NCBI GenBank assembly: GCA_032718475.1
Contig: JAUCBJ010008256.1
Location: 1-57,404 of the forward strand
DNA: 57,404 nt
Direction of reading: 5' to 3'
Source of the DNA: Nemertoderma westbladi
Lineage: Eukaryota > Xenacoelomorpha > Nemertodermatida > Nemertodermatidae
Below the pieces are notes generated by a model. The model ran no database searches. It was not told the origin of the DNA and was given only the letters and a program-made list of their open reading frames with translations. This document shows positions 1 to 11,300 of this stretch, piece after piece. The first letter of the stretch is position 1. Each line of letters opens with the position of its first letter. Both the position numbers and the translations under genes were made by a program.

Positions 1-474
1 ACCTGAAACCGCAAATCTCAACTAATTGGTTGTTTCTAAATCAAATCAACCCTAACCACCATCCATAAGTTATCACCTTATACATAAATACGGCCCATGG
101 CCCTACCAAACCAACCCCCCCCCCCCCCACTTCCTAATTAGGCCCACCCATTAACTATATATTTCAGAAAACCCACCCTCCAATGTGTTTACTCTTATAA
201 CATGGCTAAGGTGTCAGCCCACCCACCCACATTAATGCCCCAACCCCTACATATTTGTATTATTACGTTGTTTCCATATCTGCACAAGGTAGAATTCTAA
301 GATGGACACCGAAATGCGGCATTCTAAAACATTAACACGCAGTATCGGACACGGTCGCAATCCAAAACAAATTACAATCCGAAAACTAAATAATAAAATA
401 ATGCGTTGGTTCCATCTCATTGGTTCCAACAGTTCTCCATATATTATATAAATATAGAATAATAAATTCTTTAT
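1..474. other. Left flank, no gene seen
   Basis: AT-rich non-coding sequence with a run of 14 C at 115-128 and scattered ACCC-type short repeats. I see no credible exon or RNA gene. It abuts the outer end of the element 1 LTR near position 475. Confidence 0.6.
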
Positions 475-1499
475 TACCTACTGTTAAACAACCGCGACAC
501 CTATACTAACAGCAGAACTGTTGAACAGACAAATACCCGTATACCTCTCTGCCAACCTAATGAGCTCTCGCCTAACCAATAAGACACAAAGACTGCTCTA
601 CTGTTAAGTAAAGGGGATCAGGAGTGTGCTATTACTAAATTGTAAGGGTTGCTAAATACAAAACCGCTACTTACCGTTGGATGGCGCTAATCTGCCGTCC
701 GCTAATATATTTTACTAAATTTACACAACTCCTGCAAAATCGCTTGTTCCTTTCTCTACCGATCGCTCGATAGAGAGCTAACTGTTCGAATCTATGAGCC
801 ACGCGGGAATAACCAAAACAATAAACCCGAGTCGGCTCCCTAAGCTTACTTAAGACGAGTGCGAGGGGCTTTGCACTCAGAGTATATTCTTACGCCTAAT
901 TTTACTACTGAAATACGCCAATGCTTACGTCTTTTCTAATCGCGAATACTGAGGGTTCCCTAACGGAATGTGTGAATGCGAGAATATTTAAAATAATCAA
1001 AATTGGTACAGTACAATGTCTTTCGTAGGTGATACCGCTCTGGGTCTAAACTTGCCTGCAGCTGGCTTTAGGCCAGCAACTTACTAGTGTCTTGCGTACT
1101 GACTACTGCGATCTAGCTTATTGCCCGCTAATGCAAATAACCGCTTAGCGTGAATAGTTTACGGTACTCTAAATTATTACCTTAGCTACTCTCCGCTATG
1201 CTGCGTACTAATTCTTAATTTTACTAATTAATTACAGTCACAAATATGTAACAGCCTAAAATACTGTATTACTTTGACCTAATCAGTAATTATTTACGGT
1301 AAACTAAGAGATAGAATCAATCAAAGGGAAAAGAGCGCCTATCTAAGCATTCGTAATCATAGGCACACTTTAGTAACACACCAATCAGCGTCAGCAATCA
1401 CAGATCACAATAGCACGACTTGCAATTATACAATCTGCAATTATATAATTCGCAACATAATAATTCGCAATTGACTAATTCGCAATCTACTTACTCGCA

Positions 1500-1534
<35 letters not shown>

Positions 1535-1546
1535 GTGAGGTATGCA
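475..1546 (-). repeat. 3' LTR of BEL/Pao element 1
   Basis: This block is repeated in inverse orientation at 19074-20142 and is nearly identical there by eye. The complete copy on the right begins TGCATACCT and ends AGGTATGCA, giving 9-bp terminal inverted repeats of the TG..CA type. In the left copy the inner end (AGGTATGCA, ending at 1546) is intact, while the outer end near 475 is eroded or truncated. Read on the minus strand, the purine tract GGGAGGGGCC ends right before the LTR, as expected for a polypurine tract at a 3' LTR. A CTTA microsatellite near 1500-1535 has about 8 units here and 6 in the other copy. Confidence 0.8.
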
Positions 1547-1562
1547 GGCCCCTCCCGGGTAC
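1547..1562 (-). promoter_or_regulatory. Polypurine tract of element 1
   Basis: On the minus strand this reads as a G/A-rich tract (GGGAGGGGCC) directly 5' of the LTR that starts TGCATACC. A polypurine tract at this spot primes plus-strand DNA synthesis in LTR retrotransposons. It fixes the element's orientation as minus. Confidence 0.6.
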
Positions 1563-3429
1563 ATCTAGGCTTCCTAACTAACCCAATTCCTGCCCCCTAA
1601 TACTAAATAGAGACAAAACCTTGGATCATCAGTCCCCTAATTACTGTACCGGCGAGCGGTCTCCAACCCACAGTCCAAACTGCCCGACCACAACGTTGAC
1701 CCCCGCCAGCGTTGCCCGCTTTTGAATCCTCCGCACTCCCTTCGTCGCTAACCCCCCGATGAGCCCACCGCCCACTGGCACCTTAGCCCTCCATTATGCT
1801 AATAGCTACCGTAGCGGCGCATGCAAATCACAAAGTCTGACAGTCTCAGAAATCCCTTAGGATTATTGCGCAGAAAGGAATCACATAGAACCATTAATCA
1901 AAAGGTAGAAATCATAGTTCAGTTGTAATTAGCAGTAATAAGGAATTAATTGAGAAACACAATCAAAGATAATCGCACATGTGAGGTGATCATGTGAGGT
2001 TCTACCGGCACACCGCCAATTTATAGGTGATCCGGATGGGGTGATGCAATAGGGTGACGCAATCGCTCTCCTATTGGCTCTCCAGTCCGCGCTAGCATTA
2101 GACCAACCTGGAAGCAGTTAATCCAATAAGGAGGCCGGATTGTAGCCCTATGCCCTCAAATTATTACCATATATGGTAATGGATCACGTCCCTGGCTGCT
2201 GAATGGCCAGGACGGCGTCCCTATATGCTAGCCCTATCAAACTAATATCAGCAAGCACAAAATCCAGGGTCCGAATAAACTCGCTACCCTGGAACTATCT
2301 ACATATATCCTAATACAAAATTACGTAGGTAGGGCTACATACTATACAAAATGGATGGACTCAAATATATGGGCGTTTTGATTTCCCTATCTAAATACCA
2401 CTGCGTTATTATGCCTTATCTAAAATATCACGCTGCACAATGGACTAATATTACGTACAGTATAACAGACTAATATTGCATACTGCACAACGGACTAATA
2501 TTGCATACTGCATGATGACTAATAATATGGATACAGCGCCATATACCGTAACACCGCTCCAAGGGAAATCATATAATGTTTCCCTCCAATTGTAGAAGAG
2601 TATAAGGTGATGTATACAAAACAAAATAAATTTCTTCCAACCAATCTAAATACTTGATACTATAAGTCCTACTATTTACAAATATTGCTATAGATATTGC
2701 ATAATGAATTGCATACAAATTAAATTTACAAAATATTATCTCTCTCACTGTTTAACGATTATTACATACAAATTAAATTTACAAAATATTGTCTCTCTCA
2801 CTGTTTAACGATTATTACATACAAATTAAATTTACAAAATATTGTTTCTCGTTCATTCTACATAATGATTACTACATACAAATTAAATTTACAAAATATT
2901 ACTTCCTTTATTTATTTACAAATTGACGGTCTACCTATTGAAATGGAACATGGCTAGGACAATGTCCCCCATTTCCCATCTCAATTAACGATCAACATTA
3001 ACAAGATAAACTAAATATAAACGTATTTGAGGCTAAATTTTTAACTAAATTGCATTAAAGGCCGATAATCAAATTAAATATAAAATACGTAATAATTTCT
3101 TTCATTTTCGGACTTTACTTAATTTCTTATAAAAACGCAAATCATCTTGGTTTGATGATTGCTCAGGTAAGTGAAAGGAGTAAGCCAAACCCGCGGGTTT
3201 GTCTCCCCAATCACTTCCTTTGCCTCTTTCAATAAACTTTAGAGCAAATAAAGTCATATACACAAAATCAAATATAATATAGGCTCAAAATCATATTTCC
3301 AACGGACTATAAAGTAAAGTATTTCCTTTCAATATTTTTCGGCTTTCGAAAATAAAATTCTAAAATATGGATACGACTAGTGTATATGAGTCCAGTCGAA
3401 AGATTGATCAAAACCTATGATATACATCA
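1563..3429 (-). other. 3' untranslated region of element 1
   Basis: This is non-coding sequence between the accessory frames and the 3' LTR. The part from 1547 to about 2558 is repeated almost exactly at 20150-21158. I see no open frame of note. The region contains a small tandem array (2712-2906) and the first copy of a recurring 16-bp palindrome at 3185-3202. Confidence 0.6.
2712..2906. repeat. Tandem repeat, about 53-57 bp, 3.5 units
   Basis: A unit starting CATACAAATTAAATTTACAA begins at 2712, 2765, 2818 and 2875. The first two units are almost identical; the third has a diverged tail. It lies in the 3' untranslated part of element 1. Confidence 0.85.
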
Positions 3430-3886
3430 GAGCGACGATGATGTATATGTCTAGAGTCTGTCGCTCCGTGATATTATAGTCTCATCGGCTAGCTCCTGGG
3501 TCTCTCGGGCTCGCTCCCCTCTCCAGATACACCAGTCTACCCCCTGTAGACTCTGTTGACGGCGTCTTTGAGGCGTCACTTCCCGGAACCGGCGACGACG
3601 TTCCCTAGGCACCGACTATCTCCCGACTGGTGCTCCTCCCTCGGCCTCGTCCCATTTGCCGTGTCCCTGTGGGCGCCTCCGCCAACTCCTTTTCTTCAAC
3701 CGTAGAATAGAACTGCTCGTCCTTGGCTTGACGCTTGCCAAGGACTCCTCCTTCTGGTACTTGCCGCGAGCTGTGAGCTCCGGCTGTTGTCTCTGTGGGC
3801 GCGGCGGTCCTGATCCTCCACTCGTTCAGAGGTCAATGACCCCAAACGAGTCTCCTTAGGCCGCCAATTGTGCGCTGGGTAATAAA
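3430..3886 (-). pseudogene. Decayed arginine-rich coding-like stretch in element 1
   Basis: On the minus strand this GC-rich stretch has two successive open segments in different frames, separated by stops: first a Thr/Glu/Arg-rich one, then a strongly basic one rich in Arg and Gln ending at a TAG near 3450. Composition differs sharply from the AT-rich flanks, which suggests former coding sequence. It follows the frames at 3888-4548 on the same strand. I do not recognise a family. It could be one accessory protein broken by indels, or overlapping or spliced frames. Confidence 0.35.
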
Positions 3887-3887
3887 T

Positions 3888-4199
3888 CTAGACGTATATA
3901 TCAGAGCGACGATGATATATAAAGGATTGGACATATTCGGGCTTAATAATGCGTTCGTCGAAACTTCCCGAAATAATTTGGAGTAAATATCGTATAAACC
4001 GCGGATCGTGGGTATAGTTAGTAGACGGATGGACGGCGCGAATCTCGCCTGGATACTCAGGCGTGACCTTCCTCTCCTGGTGAAGCGAAGTGAACGTAGT
4101 CCAGGAACTCGAGTCCCGTGCCGCTTCGCGCCGCGCCTCTAGGTCTTTATAGGCTCGGTATAGCGAAATGGCCGCCGCCGTGTCTATCAAAGCGGGTGT
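3888..4199 (-). pseudogene. Accessory reading frame B of element 1, unknown function
   Basis: This open frame of about 100 residues has no good ATG: it opens right after a TAA on the minus strand, so it is probably the downstream part of a broken or spliced gene. The product would be mixed-charge with a long basic stretch and many Tyr and Ser; there is no signal peptide or membrane segment, which argues against an envelope protein. It lies about 1.1 kb downstream of the pol stop, between pol and the 3' LTR. Element 2 carries a decayed reading-frame region in the same relative place. Family not recognised. Confidence 0.4.
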
Positions 4200-4227
4200 C
4201 GAACAGGTTTAATCTCTGTATACGGAT

Positions 4228-4548
4228 CTAAAGTCGTAACGGTCGGCGTAATGGGTCTCGGAGGTCGCTTTCGCCGAAGTCGATACTGATCATCGGGTCG
4301 CTCATCGGGTAACCTCCCTCGTTATATCTAAGGAACTGGTGAGCTTGACAACGCGTTAATATCGGTTCTGGATGTTGCTCGTCTAGTCGGTCGGGAATCG
4401 TGGGTTTGTATTTCCCATTTAGCTCCATCACCGACCGCCCATGGTAGTAAACGTTCGAATCTTTACATCCCGGTCGCGCGAATGGTAACTCCGCCTCCTC
4501 TCTGGCAGTAAATCCTCTGCGCGGTTGCGCTCTAATATCCTTCTCCAT
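4228..4548 (-). CDS. Accessory reading frame A of element 1, unknown function
   Basis: A 106-codon frame starts with ATG (MEKDIRAQ...) on the minus strand, 765 bases downstream of the integrase stop. It is hydrophilic, rich in Arg, Pro and Glu, with no signal peptide, zinc motif or membrane helix. A short GGYP tetrapeptide occurs near residue 80, and the same tetrapeptide appears in the decayed accessory region of element 2 (around 27106-27121); this resemblance is short and weak. An overlapping frame across 4190-4320 gives a basic, proline-rich tail closed by two stops, so the original C-terminus may lie in that frame. BEL/Pao elements usually end with integrase or, rarely, an env gene; this is neither. 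Confidence 0.45.
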   Translation of the reverse strand: MEKDIRAQPRRGFTAREEAELPFARPGCKDSNVYYHGRSVMELNGKYKPTIPDRLDEQHPEPILTRCQAHQFLRYNEGGYPMSDPMISIDFGESDLRDPLRRPLRL

Positions 4549-5312
4549 TATGCCCCGCGTATATACATATATATCCCAATAAGTGTTCCGTTACGCAAAC
4601 CAATTACACTGTGGGTAATCAGTTAGATGTCGCCGAAGGACAGACCTCCCCTCCCGAACCCCCCCCGCTGCCTTCCAGCAGTTCAGGTTCGACTCTCTAG
4701 ATCCCGTCTCTTCCTAACTAACTATCCTCTAACCTATTCCCATGCATAGCGCAAAAACTTTGGAGATAAACTGGCCGTGACCAACTCACTTTTTGATGCC
4801 CAAACTACTCCCATTACTCGTACTAAACTACAGTAGTTAGAAAGGACTATAGCCACAATACTCGACTATACCAAACCCACAGGTTTGATAATCGAACATC
4901 ACACATCCTGCAAACTACTGAGTGGGGTCCATGTACGCCTCTGGTGCTACTAACCTTTAGCACCTTAGTTGCACTGTTGGCACCAATCTGTGGAAGTTGC
5001 TAAACTCAATTTACACTCCTACGTAATATAGCCGTCACCATGGTTTCTAAATGCTATTTTCCAGGCTTCACGACTTTTCAAATTACTGTTTATCTATAGA
5101 CGAATTCTAAAACGCGTCTATACACAGCGTCTGGAATTGTCTTGGGTTCACTTCTAATTTTTAAAATTTTTAAATTTTCCAAAATTTTTGAAAATAAAAT
5201 TTTGTTTTGATACCCACCAGACAAAACTCAACGCAAATCACCACAACCCGCTCCTATGCATTTCGTTGTATTTGCATACGAGGAATGCATACGAAGTGAG
5301 TTGCGTCCAACA
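4549..5312 (-). other. Spacer between pol and accessory frames of element 1
   Basis: About 760 bases without a convincing reading frame. It carries another copy of the recurring palindrome at 4871-4888 and AT-rich inverted tracts around 5155-5210. Confidence 0.5.
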
Positions 5313-8300
5313 CTAATTCTGTTTTGAGGCAGGAGACAAATTATAATCTCCCGTCTCGATACGTGTCTCCTCTAATAACACAATATCTTGGACCGGTCGG
5401 TCCAAGGTGTGTAAACCATTAGTTTTACACTTCTTTGGGTGTGGACACTTGCACCTAATTTTCACAGTGACTGTGCGCACTATGTTTTGCACGTCTGGGT
5501 GTGTGTGCAAGATAACTCCAGTCTCCCAATACTTTCTCTTGACAATCGGCTCGGTTATCAATACGTAGTCTCCCCTTTGGAGACTCCGAACCGTTTTGTA
5601 CCACTTTGTTCTGGTGGATATGGTGGGAAGATAGTATTCCCGCCAATATTCCCAGAATGTGTACGCCACAAACTGTGTTACTTTCCAGCTCTTACGACTA
5701 TATAGGTCGGCACTAATGGGTTCTGATGCCGGCACAAGAAATGCTGGACTCTGCATTAGCAAATGATTCGGCGTTAATGCAACACCGTCTGGCAACATAG
5801 CTATCGGCCTCGAGTTTAGGGTATGCTCGATTTCAATGAAAGCTGTAACCAGTTCGTCGTCGGTAAGTTGTTTGTTCACAGGCAATGTTTTGGCAATGGC
5901 CTGCTTCACAGAGCGAACCAAACGCTCCCAACTTCCTCCTCTCCAAGGACTTTCTGGAGTATTGAATCTCCATTCTACTCGTTGCGGCAAAAGTGCTGCA
6001 GAAATTTCCTTATTCTGTGCTGCTTTATGAGCCGCGTTCAACTCGCTATTCCCTCCGACAAAGTTTGTACCCTTGTCAGAGTAGAACGCCTTTACTAGTC
6101 CTCTCCTGGCCATAAATCTCTTTAAGGCCAGGAGCAGAGATTTAGTCGACATGTCTGCCACACGCTCGATGTGTATGGCTCTACTAGCCATGCATGTCAG
6201 TAGCAGACCCCATCGCTTGTGGGTCAGCCGTCCACTCTTTGCTTCAATCGGACCAAAACAGTCCACCCCTGTGTTCGTAAAGGGTGGGTCATATGCCTGC
6301 ACTCTCGCTTCCGGGAGTTCAGCCATCTCCTGTTCCAATACTCTGGCGTTCACCCTCTTGCAAACCAGACAGGCGTCGTACATGGTGCCGACTGCCCTGC
6401 TTGGCTGCAATAGAATGAATCGCTGTCTCGCTGCCGACAAACAGTGTAACCTTCCCGCGTGATGCAACCTCTTGTGTATATCCCATAGAATCGCTCTTTG
6501 CAATTCTATTGGGTGACTAGGGATTATCACTGGGAACCGAAACTGTGAGTTTATGTCGACAGTCTGGATTCTCGATCTATGACAAATCAAACCCTTATGG
6601 ATTAATGGACTCCATTTTCTAAGGGGTTTATAGAGAACTGGTCGTTGAGCCGATAATAGATGGAATTCTTTGGGGAAGGCACACATTTGATAATGCTTCA
6701 AATGCTTTAATTCCGCTTGATCAATCTCATCCTCTGTCAGAGGTTGTTTCAATTTCCGAATTCGCTCACTATTGGTGCTCAATGGTTCTCTCAAATGTTT
6801 CGAATGTTTTAAACAAAGGTACGAAACGTATCGGCTTAACCATGCAGTTCTTTTACAAATTGTCAGCCAAGAGGCAGACGAATTTAGTAATTTGTCATAA
6901 ATACTGCATGACTCTAATGCCAGCGACGGTTGTCCGCTAGTTAATGGAAGTTTCGAATCCAAACCCGCAGGTTTGGAAACCAAAGACTCCATTGTGTCGG
7001 TCATTTTCTGTCCGTCACTTACCAATTGTGACTCCGGTTTAGTCTGTAAGGGTGGTTTTATGTCATAACTTACCCTTCCTGACCTAGTAGTCACGTAAGT
7101 CTGTAGGTCTGACAGGTCTCCGGGCCGCTCCAATGACTCTTCAGGCCGCTCCAATGACTCTTCAGGCCGCTCCAATGACTTAAGTTTGGCTTTAGACTTC
7201 GACTTAGAGACTTTCTCCACCTTGACTTCTGCATCTTCAGGCATCGGATTGGTCACTATCTTTAGTCGCTCTGGCCAATGTTCCTGTGTCCTCGTTAGAA
7301 AATCAGGTCCATGCAACCAAAACTCCTGCGACTCTTCCTGACAGAATTCCGCCGGCATTGCACCTCTCGAAGTTATGTCGGCCGGGTTCAACACTCCCGG
7401 ACAATGTCTCCATTGTTCCTTCGTCGAAAAGTCAACGATCTGAGCGCGTCTGTTGGCCACAAATGTCTTTAGTGCAATATTGTCGGCCGCAATGTATACT
7501 AACACCAAGGATGCGTCCGTCCAATAAAATAAGGTCAATGTCGTGTCTAATTCCTCAGTTATTTGCTTACTTACCTCGACTGAAACCACAGCCGCCTGTA
7601 ACTCTGCACGAGGGACAGTCATGTATTTGACCGGCATTGTCTTTGATCTAGAAGTCACAAAAGCCGTCTCAAACTTGTCCTGACTTACCTCTCGGCGAAG
7701 GTAGGCTACCATACCAAAGCCGGTGTCACTTGCGTCACTAAATAGGTGGAGCTCTAAATCAGCTGGGAATACCAGCTGATTCGGAAAGTAGGAACGGGGT
7801 ACATCTATGTTTTTCAATAGATGTAACTCGGCTTCCCACTCCCTCCACTGCTTTGCATGTATAGGAGATATTGGTTCGTCCCACTCTACGTCGGACAACC
7901 AAATTTTCCTCATGCACGCTCGTGCCTGTAATATTACCGGACTGATAAAGTTCATCGGGTCAAATAGTCTACTTAATGTCGATAAGCAAATTCTCTTTGT
8001 CAAAACTTTGTCTGGGCGACTGGGCTCAAATCTAACTCTTACCTGGAACTTATCCGAGTTCGGATTCCAAGCGAGTCCCAGTACTCGCGCCATGGGGATT
8101 GGTTCTACCCCCAATTCTATGTCTCCGCTCCCGCGATCTTTTACCGGGAACGATTCTAATAGGGCCTCCGAATTAGTAGTGAACTTGGTCAGAGGAAATC
8201 CCCCTGTAGCCAAGCACTCTTGCAGGCCGTGAGCCACTTCTATGGCTTGTTCCGCTGTGTCCTTGGACACCAATCCGTCGTCCATATAGAAGTTTCTCAA

Positions 8301-11300
8301 GATGGACTCGATTACTTCTACTGGGTACTTACCAATCTGGGCTGTTGCCGTTTTCTTTAGCACAAACAGCGTGCCATTCGGACTATCGCGGGCGCCAAAT
8401 ATCCTAACGTACATCTGGTATGTAACCACTGGGCCGGATAAGTCTTCATTCTCGTACCAGAGAAATCGAAGGCTATCCTGGTCTGCCTTACAGGCTCTTA
8501 CCTGGTGGAACATCGCCTCGATGTCACAAGTAAATGCGAATCGCCGCTGTCTAAAACGCAACAGTATTCCTATCAAATAATTGTTCAGGTTGGGACCATC
8601 CATCAACTCTGAATTCAGGGACATACCTCTATAGACTGCTGCGCAGTCGTTGACTACTCGGACTTTGTCTGGCTTGTCAGGGTGAGTCACATAGTGGTGT
8701 GGAAGGTAATAAGTCTGGTCTGTCACTAAGTCAGGGTCCTCTACCTTCCCAGCAAATCCCTTGGCGAAATAGTTGTTGATCTGGGCGCAATACTTCTCCC
8801 TAATGTCCGGATTCTTCAACAACCGAGCCCTTACTCCGTTTAATCTTTTCAAGGCTAAGTTATAGTTGTTCTCCAACTTAGGTGGTTGTCGACGCCACAA
8901 CATTCCAACTTCAAAATGTCCAGTCGGTAGTAGACGTATGGTATCTTCCATCATTTCCAGCGACCGCTTCTCATCAGTAGACATGGCTAGGTCATATCCA
9001 CCGGGTTCCATTGCGTCCCTATCCAGCCATTCGACGGTTCTGGCTCCTGTCTCGAGGTCCTGGCGTATCAATTCCTTCTGTAATTCCTCCTCACTGTATT
9101 GGAAAATGTCTAGGTCTCGATATTTAGCCACTTGACCCTCCACTATGTCTGTATAAGTCAAAACGTTAGTCAAATAGGTAGCGTGGACCGTTGAACCAGA
9201 CCCACGGGTCTGATAACAGTAGTCCTCGGGTTCACTATCTGTCCGGTCATTATGAAGTGGTTCCGACAACCTAACATTATCAGGAATCAACTCCTCGTCC
9301 GACTCGCTAAAGTCACTATAGTGGTCAATACAGGTTCTCCTAAACTCGTCTATGTCTGGTGGTTCTACTAACGGTGGTTGAATTATAGGCTGTAATTCGT
9401 CGTATCTGTTTGTTGGCTTGTCGCCACCTGTAAACTCATAAGACATGGGTACTCGTGTATACCAACCTAGTATGGTCCTATGGGCATGTGGTCCATTGAC
9501 ATGCGGCTCAGCTGGTCTCGTTTCCCATATCTGGTGTGCGATCAGCTGTTCTGCACCAATCAACATAGAAACATTCCTATAACCTACCTGGTGTCTGGGT
9601 ATCCTGAGCTTGTCAAAATACTCCTGTGCTATGGGACTCATCGGCGGCACCTTACCTAACTGCCTGCCGAATCCCTTCATAGCTAGACACTTAAATCCGT
9701 CCAATGGCAAAGCTTTCCGTTCTTGTCGAGTGTGTTGGTCTCTCGGAAGTAGGGAATCTAGATCCACCGAAATTCTGTGTCCCTTGAGGTCTCCTACCCC
9801 ATGCATAGACTTCAACTCTATTTGGATCTCCTCGGCGTCCTGGAAGCTAGAAACGGCTCTCGCCACTTCCTCGTCGATATAAGATAATGTGGACGCAGTG
9901 TCCAACATCACATATATTCGCTTCGATCCCTTATCGCCAGTGAGTTTCACCGGAATCACGCTAAATATTTCCGACGTGGCCGATGATAAATACGTCCGCG
10001 CGCTGGTCGATGAACTATCCGCGGTGAAACCTTGGCAGGTCACTTCTCTCGCGCTCGACTCGCCATCCTCGTCCGACGAACCTGGTTGGTAACCATCGTC
10101 CTGGATGCCAGTGTACGTATTCCTCCTTATCGATATGGGTTCTTTGCTCCCCTTCCTGTGAGGATTTCGCTGTAAGTAACGGTCCGTTGGGGTGTGGAAA
10201 TCCGCATGTAGCAACTTGTGATGTAGTCTGCCGCATTCCATGCATCCGTCCTTGCTGTTCGGGCACTGCCGCCGTACATGACCTGGCGCAAGACATGCCC
10301 AACAGGTGTCCAACGTCCGCACTTGAACTCTTCTCTGTTCCGAATTTAATTCTTTGAACCGTCTGCAACTATCTAACTTATGGTCGTCAGATCTTACCTC
10401 CTTTAGTAAACAGTATTGGCAACCTACAAATCCATCCGGCAACTCCTGTTGCTTTAACCTAGGTCTATCTAACCGCTCACCTGACCATACTCGCGAGTCT
10501 GATCTAAAGGCTGGGGTATTCGAATTATATCTGTCTACTGAGTTAAATGTCACAGTGGTCCTGTCATCGTCAAAACTTACCATAGACTTACCGGTAACAG
10601 GTTTAGACTCCCTCATATTCTCTTCTGAGAAGTTTGATTTCATCTCTGCTACTGCGTCTGTGGCTATCATGTCATGAATATGCTGAAGTGTCAACACCTT
10701 ACCTTGGCCCTCCAACTTATTCTCTAATTTGCGCCATTTCTGTCTGTAACGCATGTTTAAACGTCTTATTACGCTTTTCAAAACTTCGGCGTGATCACCA
10801 TGATGAGGTAGATTCACCGTCCTCAAGATGTCCAATGCGTTCGAAATAGCGTTCGCTAAGTTCAATAGCTCTAACGGAGTTGTAATCCTTCCGCCCTTAC
10901 CCAAGTCTTCTACTATCGACTGCGCCATCTTGGTTTTATTCCCGTAGATGTCACTAAGCGTCTTCATCGCTAACTCAAATGCTCTTTCATTGCCGACGAA
11001 ATTATCAGCAATGGCTCTAGGTTCTCGATGGAGCATCTGAAGCAAATAGTTGAACTTTTCGTTGGGAGTAAAGGTGCTGTTGGTTAGCTGCTCGTCGACA
11101 TAGGTTTTGAAGGTCCTCCAATGTTTATGGTTACCCATAAACTTCTGGGGTTGCTGCGTCGGCAGTCCTTGCCTAGCAGCAAACTTACCTATGTCCCTAA
11201 GGGTTGCGTCGTTCCGGGTTAACAAATGGTTTAGTTCCGCAGGGTTGTTAAGTCTGGTCCTTTCCCGGTGGTTCCAACTTACCTGCTCCGCGTCCGTCCT

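Noticed and set aside
3888-4548. Retroviral-type envelope gene
   Set aside because: No signal peptide, no cysteine pattern, no membrane anchor in any of the frames downstream of pol.
4640-4710. Possible tRNA (GGTTCGA-like box near 4686)
   Set aside because: No matching A box or cloverleaf could be assembled around it; similar GTTCGA words elsewhere (786, 19833) also fail.
7807-8232. 141-codon plus-strand frame, repeated at 15800-16225
   Set aside because: It is antisense to the RT/RNase H region and is repeated only because pol is.
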